Notes under the pieces: model-generated | Told to the model about the DNA's origin: nothing | Databases searched by the model: none | What the model saw: only the letters and a program-made list of their open reading frames with translations | In this document: positions 9,718 through 23,000 of the stretch, one piece after another | Layout: each line of letters begins with the position of its first letter | Position numbering within the stretch: position 1 is the stretch's first letter | Position numbers and translations under genes: made by a program | Assembly (NCBI GenBank): GCA_950022295.1 | Contig: OX465599.1 | Coordinates: 279,145,501-279,209,500 of the forward strand | DNA: 64,000 nucleotides | From: Bromus sterilis | Taxonomy: Eukaryota; Streptophyta; Magnoliopsida; Poales; Poaceae | Direction of reading: 5' to 3'

Positions 9718-12700
9718 TTAATGGTCGTCCATCGGCTGAGCTCGACCACCAGGAGGACCTTGAGCCGCCAGCATAATGTCCACCCCCGGCCAATCACTAT
9801 GGACAAAGGCAAAAGCATAGGGAGCCCCCGCATAAATCTGATGATTAACTACATGACGAAGGTCCGCAGGATGAGAGAACACCCGACAAATCCTATAAGG
9901 AGAAGACGGGACAGGATCCAAAGGATAAAACTCAGCAAAGATACTGCCAAACTCTCCGCAACGGTACTCTAGAGCCCGCGGTACCCTCTCAACCCGCATC
10001 CACGGAATGGCAAACACCCGAGCACGCGCCCTACCCATCCAAGAAAGGATTGCTCGCCTGCACAACCGGGTCCTCCAGCCGCAACAGATCCGATTGCACT
10101 GCTTCCTCTTCCTCGCGAGAACTCCCATCAAGCACTTCACAATGAAGATCAAAAGATCAGCTGCAAGGACAAGGAAAAGAACTCACACAGTCGAGCAGTC
10201 GAAGAGAGACAAACTCACTCTTTAGAAGGTCAGAAAATTTTACCACCCAAGCCGCCAAGCTATCCAAGACAACTTTAGCGCGTTCCCGTTTCGAGCGATG
10301 GACTGCAACAACACCTTTCAGGCGAACGATCTCTCGCTCGGCATCTTTCAGCCTCAAGCAAATAGACTCATAGGCACCCTCGCGAGCATCCTCATTCAGC
10401 AAATTCCAAGCCCGAGAAACGCCCGGGGTGGCCTACTGCAAAGAGGAACAAGTCAAGAGAAACGAGACAAAACAAACAACACAAAAAGAGCAAAAAACAG
10501 TTCCATGAATTAAAAAAGATCCACCGTCCCGCAGGAGGCACATTACAGCTGAAGTTTTCAAAACAAAAACAAGTTCACCCTATTCCCCGGCTGAAGAATT
10601 GCGGTTATCAGCCTCCACGACCAGATGCAGCTGGCGGGCCAGCCGAGTGGCACGAGCGCTCTGGTCGTCTGTATAATCAGGAAGAGTATCCACCATAGAA
10701 TCTTCAATGGGTAGACCATGCCCTGGAAGAACAACAGTAGACGTGGCAAGCTCACTCACCATGTTCTCAAGAACCAAGCCCTCCAGTTGATCACCGTCCG
10801 AACCGAAGGCAGCAACCAGAGAATCAAGACCCTCGGGCCTTTTCTCCTCATCCGGAAACATGTGCTCATGAAGAAGCTTCAAAAGAGTCGAAGCCCGAGC
10901 GCAGACGTCCCCCACAGCCACAGCAGCACCCGAGAGAGCATCCACAACACCACTGAGAGTGCCCGATCCCGCAACAGCTACCTCCACCGCCCCAATACCC
11001 GCAGAACCTGAAAGAAAGAAAAAGACTCAATACCCAGAAATTTCAGAGACAAACAAATCCCAGTAAGTGGAAGACAGGAACAGTCCACGAACTAGCCAAA
11101 GAGCCCGCCAAGGCCCGCATGCGCTCGCACCCAACTTTCTCGACCTGGAGAAATTGCTCCTCCACCCGCCGCAACCGCTCGAGCTCACCATACTGCGCCT
11201 ACAGGTCCCTTTCCTTGGATTCCAGAGCAGCCCGAAGCTCAGTGAGCTCCTTTTTTGCGGCCTCGTCCCTCTTATCAGCACCTTTCTTATGACCTACGGA
11301 ACAGACACCAGTCAGAAAAACCAACTAGAAAAGGAAACAAAGACCAAGAATCAACGATCTCACATCTCATAGCCGTCAAGCTCCCCTGGACCGAGTCATG
11401 AGCACGTCGCCACCGATTAGTCTCAGTCAGCACGCTCTCGCACATCCGAAACAAAGGCTGAATTCAAGTAAATGCACCACTCAAAGCCAAGGAAAAGAAG
11501 AAAATCAAGCTCAAGACTACAAGCAATCACAAATGATTGCTTGCAGCCTCGGGGGCTACTCCCATTGGGAGCACTGCTGTGCTCCCAATATGCAAAAGAC
11601 CAAAAGAGAAAAACCCAAGAAAAAAACTGCAATCAATAAAAAATGATCACTCGCAGCCTCGGGGGCTGCTCCAACAAAAAGGATAAGAAATCCCATACCT
11701 GGTCGGCCATGCGATTAAAGAACTTCGCTTTGTCTTCAGCAGATAGATCCCGCCTTTCCAAGAAGTGCTCCTTAGGAATCACTGGTTTAACATCTGGAGG
11801 AAAGTCCCCTCCACGAGCCGCAGCAGATCCCCCAAACGGAGCAGTCGCAGGAGTCCCCTCCACAGCTGCAGTCACAGGGGACGTCCCCACACCTGAAGCC
11901 ATAGGAGTCGCCGAGTCCGAAGGTAGATCAGGAACCACGCCAGAGTCAGTCGATCGAACATTAGCAGCAGCAGCACTCGCAGAAGAAGCAGCTGGAACAG
12001 GAGCAGTCCTACAAGTAACTTATCTTCAGAACAGGGGTCAAAACCAAAAAAGAAAAATCACCAAGAAGAAAGTCATACAAACCCAGCAAGTGCAGCGCCC
12101 GGACGAAGCAATATACCGAACTTGAGTTTTTCGGAGCATCCGAAGGAGGACACGGCGCGGCAGGATGCACGACTGCTGGCAAATCATCGCCGTCACCTGC
12201 AGCGTCGCGACCACTCGCACTCAAAGGGCGAGTATGTTTGACACGCAGAGGACTCGAATCCCCAGAGTCATCTGCAACTAACGGTCGACCACCCGCAGAC
12301 TCAACAGCATCAGCAACCGAAGCACCCCCGTCACTTGCAGGCACAGGGCCCGCATCAGACATACTAGGTTCATCAACAATTTCCACAGCGTAAGGACGGA
12401 CGAGGCTCTCCTCCCCAATACTCGTACACTTCGTGACTTGCTGAACCCGATTCAAAAGGTCACCATCAGAGAACTCCTCGGGCGAACACCTGGTCGAGTC
12501 ATTGGGCCCAGTGTATAGCCACATAGGGCGAACCCGATGCTGAAGCGGCTGCACGCGTCTCCTGACAAACACGGAGATAAGCTGACCGCCAGTCAACTCA
12601 TCCTTCAAAGCAGTGATCTTTCGCACCAATGGCTCCACAAGAGACACCTCACGAGCAGACAAAAGATGTGCCCATGAAGACCGCTTAACCGCCCGCACAG

Positions 12701-13253
12701 CAGGATCAAAATGGGCAAGACCAAATTGCTGAGCCTCAACGCACCGATCCTTCAGATAAAACGAACTCCTCCGCCATGTATAGACGTAGTCCAGCTTCTC
12801 CAGATCAAAGTAGGCAGGCTTCTCCTTAATGGAAATGCCCACGCCCCCAATGGCATATTCAGAGTTCGTCCTCCTCACATTGAAGAGACATTTCCAGAGG
12901 CCCCAATGGGGATAGATCCCCAATAAACCCTCACAGAGCGTGATGAAGTAGGCAATGTGCAAAATCCCATTTGGGGTCAAGTCATGCATTTGAAATTGAT
13001 AGGTAAAAAGCAACCCCCAGAGGAAAGGATGAACGGGAAGCGCAAAACCACGAGGGAAGAAGCTCTAAAAGCATACCCGTTCATCTGGACGGGGCGCAGG
13101 AACCTCCTCATCCCCAGGAATCCGGTCGGCACCATTCACCATCATGCCACCCGCCACCAAATCATCCAGATCTGCGGTTCCAAAAGAAGATCGCTCCCTA
13201 CTACCAGTCATCCTCGCCGACTCCTGTGTTGCACTGCGAGGACGCTTGGACAT
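9718..13253 (-). pseudogene. Antisense gene of the Tat-like element, 'putative gypsy type transposon' domain (PF04195-like)
   Basis: The gene runs opposite to gag. The start is ATG at 13253-13251 (MSKRPRSATQ). One frame continues to about 12100 with a stop near 13060. The domain core is GFALPVHPFLWGLLFTYQ, then PNGILHIAYFITLCEGLLGI, which fits the PF04195 family found antisense in Grande/RIRE2-type elements. Further coding-like blocks follow at 11938-11640 (Ala/Pro-rich), 11281-11060 (coiled coil with heptad-like ELTELRAALESKERD), 10987-10580, 10402-10157 and 10152-9718, separated by stretches with stops and likely introns. Exon borders are not certain. The role of this protein is not established. 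At least one nonsense codon suggests this copy is inactive. Confidence 0.7.
11521..11589. repeat. Two perfect inverted repeats side by side
   Basis: AAGCAATCA and TGATTGCTT (11521-11529 and 11534-11542) around a 4-nt centre, then ATTGGGAGCAC and GTGCTCCCAAT (11564-11574 and 11579-11589) around TGCT. They lie in a likely intron of the antisense gene, beside a GCAGCCTCGGGGGCT segment that recurs at about 11657. Confidence 0.75.
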
Positions 13254-13732
13254 GGATCTAAACAAGCAAACCGCGCAAAGAGAAAGGCAGGAGACAAAGA
13301 ACAAAGAAGGAAGAAGAAGGACTAGTAGGAGAAGGCAATGGCTAGGTGAAAACCTAAACAAACTAGACACCATGGTATTTAACCAGCAGTAGGGAAACAC
13401 AAATCATCACCGCTCATCTTGGAGTCCAGCAGACGTGGCGCGATCCCACGATAGCCAAGAAACATGGAAAACTCAACCGGCGCATTAACCATACCGCCTA
13501 CTGCACGTGAAAAACGAGGGCCATCATCGCGCAGCGTGAAATTTTCGGGCAGCAGGCGTGAAGTCACTTCATTTTCACATGACACGGCGACCCAACCTAT
13601 CAGGCGGGCTGGCAACGTCACATCTCAGCAATGCGTCTTAAACACACACCTTCGGTCAGCATCCTGCTCCGCACAAGCTTTTTCATATTATTCCGAAAAT
13701 CTTTTACTCCCATTGGGATTACCTTTATTCGG

Positions 13733-13831
13733 GTTCGGGTGCTCCCTCACCCAGAAGGCAAAGACATGCTCGAGTTATCACTCGCACCAGCAGAAACATC
13801 GTACTTTCAGAGTTCGGGTGCTCCCTCACCC
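13733..13831 (+). repeat. Two-copy direct repeat, 79-bp spacing
   Basis: GTTCGGGTGCTCCCTCACCC occurs at 13733-13752 and 13812-13831, upstream of the 3' LTR. The stretch 13400-14539 otherwise holds no gene; a purine/G-rich tract (AGGAACTCAGGGGCTAC) just before 14540 is the likely polypurine tract. Confidence 0.75.
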
Positions 13832-14539
13832 TGAAGACAGTAAAGCATTCGAGTGACTGCTCGCAAAAGAATCAACAAGTATTCGAAAATATGATCTACT
13901 CGCGCACTCGACGACTTTCCGAGTGGGTGATTTCTTATTTTCCTCGCCTGAGTTTGCTACAAGCTCCGCGAGTGACTGCTAATAGCTCACTCGATTGTTT
14001 ATTCCAAGTGGGTGCATCGCTAACCAGGCTCCGTGCCTCTACAAACAACAATTATGCCTGGGCTATGACACACTGTACCCAGATGCCATGCAAGCTTAGC
14101 GTGTAGGTAAGACCCCGCTGCGCAGAACGGCCGGGCCAGGACTTACCGCAAAGCAATTTCACTCCCGACCTTTTCCATGCGCTCGCATGATAGAAAGAGC
14201 CGAGCGAACGCGCTCAGGCTATTTGCTTAGACTGGCAGCAATTGATCCTATAAGACCTGCAGCGGCATGACTTTGCTAGACACCGGTCGTTCCAAGTTCA
14301 TGTCGAGGGACCTGAGCTTGATTGGGCTACTGCGGTATTTGCCACTAGCACAATTCACCACGGCTCGACCAGTCGACTCCTTGGGCCCTTTCAGCTTATA
14401 GCAATCCCTCGAAACAGGTATTTTCATGGCTCAAAACTGCCAGCAACCCGCGGCGATGCCGCGGCTAAAAACAAATAAAGCGCTGATGAATTCGAGTCCC
14501 TGCGCGACTCTTCGTGTCCCCCAGGAACTCAGGGGCTAC

Positions 14540-14987
14540 TGACGAGGGGGTGACCCCATGACTCCTGCGTATGAGGATACCTGGTGCATATGAAGACGGG
14601 AGGCCCGCTGGAAAGCCTCAAAAGGCCCACGACTGGCCCAATCAAGCACCGAAGTAGGAGTACGCGACTGATATGGAAGGCACGACTTGGCGTACAAGAC
14701 AAGACTAGAACTAGGAAACTGTCTTTGTAATCTAGTACGGACTCCCCGAGACCTAGCCTCGTATATAAAGGTTGGGAGGGGAGACGTCTAGATCAATCCA
14801 ATTGACAATCTACTCTCCTGGTCTTGCGAGAACTCGCCTTGGCCTCCCCTGTAATCGTCCCCTCACGCAATAATATCGACCAGGAAGTGCTTCTCCTGTT
14901 AGCCGACGAGTATCGTCCAACCTGTTCCTTCTCTATGACTAACCCAGGGTCCCTGACCATGGGATTTGCAGAGGCCGATCCTCGTCA
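14540..14987 (+). repeat. 3' LTR (448 bp) of the Tat-like element
   Basis: TGACGAGG to CCTCGTCA, TATA box 14762-14769. It is followed by CTGGC, the target-site duplication, then by resumed L2 sequence. Confidence 0.93.
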
Positions 14988-15125
14988 CTGGCACTAGGGT
15001 GCACTGAGTTAGTATGTTAGTCCAACTATGATCAAATGTGTATGAAAGTGTATCTAGATCATAGCAATATCACACAAAACATGCATGGAGCGAGCAGAAA
15101 TTATCGATACGTTTGAGACGTACCA

Positions 15126-15666
15126 ATGATCCATCATCGGGTGAATAAGAGTTGATGAAGATGGCCCCTGGGGCTATGGCCCTCTCCGGAAGGGTGCCAG
15201 AGCAGGATCCTGGTGACCCCCGAAGCTAGGTTTCGATGGCGGCGGTGATCGGGAGCGCTTCTTTAAAAAGGAGTTCGATCTCTCAGGTTTTTGCGTCACG
15301 GGAAATAAATAGGGCCAAGGGGGAGTCCTAGGCGGTGCCCAGGTCACCCAGGCATCCACCTGGCGCGCCCCCCTGGCCGCGCCGGGAGTGCGCCTGGGGG
15401 CCTGGGGCCACCTCCTGACTCCGTCCTCCGGCTGGAGGACTCTTCTGATGTAAATATTTTTTGGTAATTTTCTGGGAATTTTCTGAGCAACTTCATTTAT
15501 GGACTTTTTCTGCAATGCAAAGACAAAACAAATAGGAACTGACACTGGGCTCTATATTAGTAGGTTAGTCCAATAAATGATTCAAAAGCATGGAAACAAG
15601 ATGTAGCAATGACACAAAAAGGGTATGGAACGAGAAAAAAATTATAGATACGTTTGAGACGTATCA
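15126..15666 (-). repeat. 3' LTR start of element M (truncated)
   Basis: On the minus strand it begins TGATACGTCTCAAACGTATC at 15666. It runs 541 bp until interrupted by the L2 LTR; ATGAT (15126-15130) would be the duplicated target of L2. No gene. Confidence 0.8.
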
Positions 15667-17312
15667 GCATCCCCAAGCTTAATTGATGCTCGTCCTCGAG
15701 TAGGTAAATGATAACAAGATAATTTTTTATGTGACATGCTACTTAGGAGTAAAGGCAATCAGTCTAATGTAATAAAGATACATAAGTGAAAGAGAAAGTG
15801 GTATAAAGCAATAATCTATAGTTGATATTAAGCAAGCATTCAAAGAACATCTAGACAATTGAGCTCTTGCTGTCCGTGAATCGAATGTCTTAGTCGGAGT
15901 CCCCGTGCCAAGAGTGGGAAGTTTTAGAGCATAAAAATATTGAATAGTTGTTGAGAACTCAATCTACTAATTTTCACACATGGTCCCTTTGGAATCTTAT
16001 TATGACTCGTCCCCAGACCACTAGTCAGGTACAAGTCAAACTGATCCTCTCCCTTTCTACTTTCAGCACTCATGTAATGGATGAGCGCGAGCAAGATACG
16101 TTGGCACTTAGGATGGAAAAATAGAATAATGATGGGGATAGGAAGTCAAAAAGTGAGAAAGGCTCACACCAATGAGGAAAATCATAGGCGGGAGAAAGTC
16201 AAATGATAGATATGGTGTGAGGAGTAGGGATTGCCATGCAACATGCGGATGCAAAAAGAGCTATAGGTTTATGAAAGTCCTCCAATGGAGCTAGTGGGGG
16301 TGCGTCCAACTTGCTTGCTCATGAAGACCTAGAGATCTTTTGGGAAGGCTCATCGTTGGAATATGGAAGCCAAGTTCTATAGTGTATAGATCCCCACATA
16401 GTTATACATGAATGATATGAAAACTCTCTATGAAGTACGGGTGCTACTTTGAAGCTCAAGTGTGGAATAAAGGATAGTAGTGCTTCCCCCTCTCTTTTTT
16501 CTTTTTCTTTTTTCTCTTTTTCACTGTACTTTTTGATTTTGGGTGGCCTCCATGGCTCTTTATTCTCTCTCTCTCTCTCTCTCTTTATTTCGTCCAATTT
16601 GGAATCTTTTATTCCTTTCCTCATTGTAGGGGCAACACTCTATAAGAACATCAACACACTTTTATTTACTTACAACTATGAATCAAAAATTAATGACTCT
16701 ATATGAATGCCTCTGCCAGTGTAGCAGTAGGCAATATGAAAATGAAGGATAAGTCATATGAACATGAAGAACGATGGATGTTGCATGGCAATATATCTCG
16801 GAAAGGATATGGAAATGCCTTGATAGGTAGGTATGGTGGATGTTTTGAGGAAGATATATGGAGGTTTATGTATGACAGAGCGTACCATGCCAATGGTTAG
16901 GATGCATCGGCGAAGTTTGCACCAACTCCCACGAGAAGGGAAATGCACAGTACCGAAGAGGCTAGCAAAATATGGAAAGGTGGAAGTGCCAACAAACGAA
17001 TACTCGCATTAGTCCGAAGAACTCATGCACTTATTATCAGTAACTATCTGTCTAGTGAGGAGATTCACAAAGAGACAAGTACCCCGAGGAGGAGTGTATG
17101 GGGGTTTGGTTATCCTTGCACATCCTCCACCCATGGTACGTGGGGGTACTCTATATATTCCAACCCCGCAGAGATTAGTGATCCTTTTAGTAGCTAGAGT
17201 TCTCAACTAATTTTTTATTTTTCAAAAATAAGGCACGGTTAGCCAAGTTGCGACACCTATCACTAATGGGCGCAAGCTCAATTGCATAAACATTCATCAT
17301 TAATCAATCAAT
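15667..17312 (-). other. M internal untranslated region, 3' part
   Basis: It matches, in reverse, about 40640-42281 of element L. It contains a (CT)n tract near 16567-16584. I see no coding sequence. Confidence 0.7.
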
Positions 17313-17757
17313 ACCTCTCTAACAGCCCAGATTTCATAAAAATTAATTTTTTTGTTTTTGGTGTGAATTCTTTGATTGTTTGATATTTCTGCGGTGTTTG
17401 CATCCCCGATTTATCGATCGACGATTATTTTCCCCCTCTTATCTCGTACCGGATGGATACTGACCATTGCCACCCTGACACGTGACCTTGCGACACCGGG
17501 ATTCACCCGATCACCGTCACAAAACCGGCACAAGACCAGCCGTGGCCAACGGAACAAAACCCTGTTTAATAATTACACGGGTTATTTTATAGCGTGTCGG
17601 AAAGTGTTCTCGGCACGGTTCCAGCGCGAGGTGATCGTGTAGTTCGAAGTTTTACCCGAATCGGAGGTCCTGCGGACCCTCGACGGTCAGAAACGTAAAC
17701 ACCACGCGCGCAAGAGAAAAACCGGGGATGTTTTTGCAAACCGCCAGCCACCTGGGA

Positions 17758-17765
17758 TATATAAA
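17758..17765 (+). promoter_or_regulatory. TATA box of the solo LTR (family beta)
   Basis: TATATAAA, followed by CT-rich sequence (CTCTCCCACCCC), then the GC-rich leader. It places transcription on the plus strand. Confidence 0.65.
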
Positions 17766-20053
17766 GACCACCACTCTCCCACCCCTTTCTAGGGTTTCCC
17801 TAGCCTAAAAATTGCAGCCACACCCCCAGATCTTCCCCAATTTTCGCATTTTGCCTAATTTTCGCCCAAACCCTAGCCCCATCTGATCTGGACCGTCTGA
17901 TACGGAGATCCGACGGCCCAGACGCGCCCTAGCCCTCCACCTACCTCTCCTCTCTCTCTCCTGGCCGCCGCCGGCTGCACCGTGGAGCCGTCGTCGCGCG
18001 CCTCCAGCGAGAGCGCTGCCACGCGAGTCGCCTCTCCTCCGCGCCGTCCCTCTCTCCTTCCTCCTTCTTTTCTCCCTCGGCCTCACCTCCCTCTCTCCTC
18101 TTTCCACAGGTCGCCGGCGACCCCGCCGCCATGGGAGCCGCCCCGTGAAGCCCGCGGCCACCGAGGACTTCGCCTCGCCGGATCCGGCCCGTTCCGGGGC
18201 CGCACCGCCTCCTCCCTCAACCGCTGCCGCGCCACCCCCCTCGGCCCCGCTGCGCCGCCTCCCAGCACCGGCTCCAGCGGCCCGGTCCACCAGCCTCCTG
18301 CGGCCCAGCTGCACACCGAGCCCAGCCAGCCACTGTTGGGCCAAGCCCAGTGGTGAGGCACATTCCCTTTTTTTCCCTCTATGAAATTTCTGCTAAGTCC
18401 TTTTATTATTGCTGTTGATAATGTTTTGCGTATTAATTTGCGAGTAAACCGTAGCTCGGATGACGTTGCTCCCAAAAGGAAAAAAAATTTAGAATTGTGT
18501 GTAATTCAGTTCATCTTTTGTGAGCATTTTGATTTGAGGCCATCTTAATGTTGTTAATCACTGTTGAACTGGGCATCAGACTGTTAACTCCTGTTATTTC
18601 CTGTTAAGTGTTGATGTTATTATTTTATTGCAAGTTTGATTGATGATTGTGACACATCCATGAGGCCTATGCTATTGATTCTTGTTGAATACTGTTAAGC
18701 ATCATGTCTACTTCAATTCTATGCATTCACATGTCATATTTTCCTGCTGCATGATGTTTGTTTCATCACCCAAAGTAGCTACCCTGATGTTACTGTGCTG
18801 CTGTTTATATAAAGTTGCCACTTTGCTGTCCTATATCTTTTTAACCGTGCATCCTATTGAGCATTGCAATATGTCATTTTGATCTATGCCATGTCTACTT
18901 CCATTATATGTATTGCATTGTCATGTTTACATTCCTGGTCATAGTTATGTTTAGCTCCAAAGTTGCTAACCTGCTATAACTTTCCGATGCCATGTTGCTT
19001 GCTTAATATCTTTTGATTTGTGATGCATATGACCTTGATTCTTGTTTGTACCTGATCACCATCATGTCTACTTCATGCCCATCTATTGCTATGTCATGTT
19101 GCTGCACATTTGCATATAGTTTTCTCCTGTTTATATAGCATGAATATAACAGTTTCTGCCCTGTTTTCCTGATTTTCACTAATTCCTTGACTAGTAATGT
19201 TTTATAGCTTTTTGTGTTGCTTATAACTAGTGAACCATGATGCCTATTTGCATGATTCCTTTTGACATGCCTTCCCTGCCATGTATACTTTAGTTGCATA
19301 TCATTTGTGAGCATGTTTGAATTCATTATCCTATTTATGCATTGCTCTAAAGTGTGCTTCCTGATGTTGGCAGATTGTGCCCGTAACTTGTTTTGCTTAA
19401 ATCTTTTTAACCGTAACTCCGTTTGGAGTGTTATTTATATGTAACTTGATTAGAATTTCATGTACTTTGTGGTTATGCTATTTTTTCTGTTTTTAAGCAA
19501 CCTAAAATATGGTTTAGGACAGAACAATACCAAATGTTTTAATTGTCGTGCGACATTTAGTGGAATGCCATGTTTAGGTCGTGCCTCACTTAAATTGACT
19601 AGCATAGATAGTTTATCTTATGCTTCACCTCTTGTCATGTTTTGTGTGATATGACATGCTGGAGTGAGATGCCATGTTAACAACCTTTGCTCACCTTGTA
19701 TAGCTAAACAACTTGAACCATTCTAAATGCGCGGTATCGTTGTGTGTGATGAGTACTCCACTTAACCTGTTAGTAACCTCCCTCGACGGTAGATACGATA
19801 CCGTGGTGCATTGTCTTGTGTTGCCTTATTGTTGTTGATTGCTCGTGACTGCTTCGTAGTAATAGATGCTTGTTCGTCGATTGCCTTTTCTAGTGTTTCC
19901 TTCTTGTGTGCTTCCGCGATTTCCTCTCAGAGATGTTCCGAGCTTGCGATCGACTTCACCTTCAGTTTCATCTTCTCATCAGGTAATGGGGAGCATATAT
20001 CATGCTTATAACTTTCAGATCACTCGCGCCTAGGTGTAGGATAGAACGATTGC

Positions 20054-23000
20054 TTGATTGTCGGGACCCGGGGTTAGCGTATGTAATTCCAGTCATGATA
20101 CAATCACATGGAGAGCTGAGAGCCTTACCCACTTGTCTAAGCAGACAAGGCCAAGCACAGAAGGCTCTCGGAAAGCATCAAGCGTGAGGGGCATCCCATC
20201 CAGGCCGGATGATCAACTGAGATGGGTCCTCAACGTCCGCTCACAAGTCTAAATGCTTATGGGTGGTGAATCCCATACTCATAGACAAGTCGCCTCAACC
20301 ATGTTATCGATTGGATCCTAACTCTTACATAGACTTACTCCAGCCCGATCACTTAGTCGGGGTCTAGGGCGGGCTCGATCATACAACAAAGTGTGCACGT
20401 GACAGAGTCACGAGCAATCGCATCGCGATGCCCCAAGCTGCACACATCTAAGGGCCACTTGGTGTATAAAAGACCGCCAGCCAGATCACAACTAAGGTCT
20501 CGAAAACCCATACTAAGACATGCATGTTATAAACATACACGCAACACACATGCCTAGTATGAACAACATGTATCATCACATAACTCTACAAAGTACTTAT
20601 TTATTTACTTACACATAGAGTATACAAAGATCACATGTCTGTGATCAACATTACATCATACAACGGAAGCAAATTAGGTCTGAGTACAGACAAGTTTAAC
20701 AAATGGCTTAGAGAAGCCTTGTAAACAAACATGCCCTTCCACGAGGGACCAGACTGCTGTCTGGAACTATACTACCATGGTCAACGTCGAGCTTCACGAA
20801 GGTGACTCCATCGGGGTCCGGTTTCTCATCTAAAACATAGAATAAGCAAACGTGAGTACAAAGTCGTACTCAGCAAGACTTAGATCAGAACTACACTACT
20901 CATGCTCAAGTATCAAGGTAAAGGGAGGTGGGGTTTGAACATGCAGAAATTCCAGCTTTGACTTGGCTAATCCTGAACTACGAATACCAGACTTGACGTA
21001 AGAAGCGTACACGAGTCCACTACATCTCCAACCAATTACACCACTATCATGCCTTCCTCGACTTCCCCACGAGAAAGCACGCCATAGCACTCACACTTAT
21101 CTTGGTGTATTTTAGAAGTATCCATTTTAAGTTGTCTAATAATCAGGTACAGGTTCCAAGTAGTCCATAACCGCGGACGCGGCTATTCGAATAGTTTTAT
21201 TAACCTTGCAAGGGTGTAAGCTACACACACATGACCATCGGTTACCGTCTTTTGCTCGCCACCATTCAAGAGGTGACAGCGAGGATGTTCACCATGACAC
21301 TTCTCCCACAACCGGTCTATTCCAGGAGTCGACTATCTGAGTTTGCCTCCGCTCGAGAGCCCGGCCGGATCAACGAAACGGACTCAAACAATGTAAGTGA
21401 CCGAGACGCCACCTCTGGCAGATGGTTTTCCTGCCTCACAGGTGCACCCACATATCTATATGATGCAACCATTTCCTTCGTTCTTTTTCTATGCACATGT
21501 CAAATGGAAAGCCCGAACTAATGTGAACCCTGGACGTCGACACGGATCAAGGTACTAGGCCGAGAGGGGTCAGTGAGCCCAATGTGTGGTTGTACTCTTT
21601 GTCTTGGATTACCATACAAGAACTCGGTGCTTAAGGCGGTGTTCAACGAGACAACCCACTGTGTACTCCTACACAGCCTCTCATCGTTCACCTTGTATTA
21701 GGGTGGATTCACCAACACAGTTTCACTTTCATCAACACCATGTTCACTATCATCCCGACTCACATCAAAAGCAACCTCACTGTAACACTAAGCATGCAAT
21801 AAGTTGTAACAGTTGGCGGGGCCACATGATATCAATCAACTCCTATGTCAGCTAGGATTGTGGTTTGCTTACTACTATGACAAGATGATAGGTCATGCAT
21901 CGGATATGGGTTAACCTATGCGGTAGAATCGATACAAGGTGATCTCCTAAACATGCATAAGCGAGACTGAGAGGGAATTGGGATTTTATAGACATGATCA
22001 ATGGGGTTTGCTTGCCTTGTTGACGAGGTTCACACACGGTGTCTTCGACGAAGGGGGTGGCCACCGGTTCCAGTTGCACGTCTATCGAGCAAACAATCAA
22101 ACAAGGGATAAATATAACTGTGATGCTCAAGCACATGATAAGTTGTGAAAACATGATGTACATGGTACTGATGTGTTGACAATTGCATTTAATTGAAGTG
22201 TATTGCAAAAGAATTGCAAATTCAAACTTCAAATTTGAATTCAAATTAATCCATATGCACATTTTCTACTGTTGCCCCATTTTAAAATGGTCAAACATGA
22301 TTTTTTTTTTGCATATTCTTAATCCTTGCATTTTTTCTGATAATTTTTCATATATTATTTGTCCAATTTGGAGTTCATATGAATTTTCTATGAATTATTG
22401 AAGTTTTGGGTATTTTCTGGAATTTCTGTAATTTCTCTGGAATTGTTTTAATTCTGGAAAATATTTACTGCATCATGCTGACATCAGCATGACGTGGGGG
22501 GTCTGACTGGTGGGGCCAGGGTGTCAGCCTCAGTGGGTTAAATCCATGTTAGCTTAATTAACAAATGGGTTTAAGGGGGTCTAGGGCCCACTTGTCATGG
22601 ACTCGTGGGGGGGGGGGGGGGGGTTAAGTGGTGGTTTAGGCGCTAATGGCCAGCTTGACCCCCGCGGGTGCGTACGCGGCGGCGCCTCGCCGAAGTAGGC
22701 TTTCCAGCCACGGGAAAGGAAACAGAGGGCACGGGCGTGTGCCTCGTTCTCTTCCGCATCGAGGGGTGCCAGTGGGATGTCCCGAGGAGGTCCTGGAGCA
22801 CGACGGCGTCGAGGCCCGCGGCGGCCGTGTTCTGTCCGCGGCGAAGGACGACGAAGAGGGGCCGGGGAGAAGCGCTGCTAGGGGGGAAAAACTCGTGAAG
22901 CTCACCAGAGCTCTATGGCGAGCACGGGGAGTCCGGAGGGGGCCCGTCGATGACGAATTGGTCGCCGGAAACTTGCTGCAGACGGCGGCGAGTTGGTGAG

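Larger units (their letters stand above)
5394..14992 (+). mobile_element. Complete Tat/Grande-like gypsy element, non-autonomous, with target-site duplication
   Basis: The element proper is 5399-14987 (9589 bp). It is flanked by the 5-bp duplication CTGGC (5394-5398 and 14988-14992). Two 448-bp LTRs (5399-5846 and 14540-14987) begin TAACGAGG/TGACGAGG and end CCTCGTCA; the first has lost the canonical TG. By hand count they differ at about 26 of 448 positions. Inside are a primer-binding site, a leader ORF, a gag-protease frame on the plus strand and an antisense gene on the minus strand. I see no reverse transcriptase, RNase H or integrase, so mobility would need enzymes from a relative. An antisense ORF before the 3' LTR is known from the Grande/Retand group. 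Confidence 0.88.

Noticed and set aside
15174..15545. 123-codon minus-strand frame
   Set aside because: Lies in the M 3' LTR leader region; no domain and no counterpart in related LTRs.
17805..18475. Overlapping frames resembling a small GC-rich gene
   Set aside because: Leader of the beta solo LTR after its TATA box; Arg/Gly-rich by composition, no homologous frame in other LTRs.
22607..22623. 17-nt G run as a functional G-quadruplex
   Set aside because: Single homopolymer; length is prone to sequencing error and it is not conserved in the other LTR copies.
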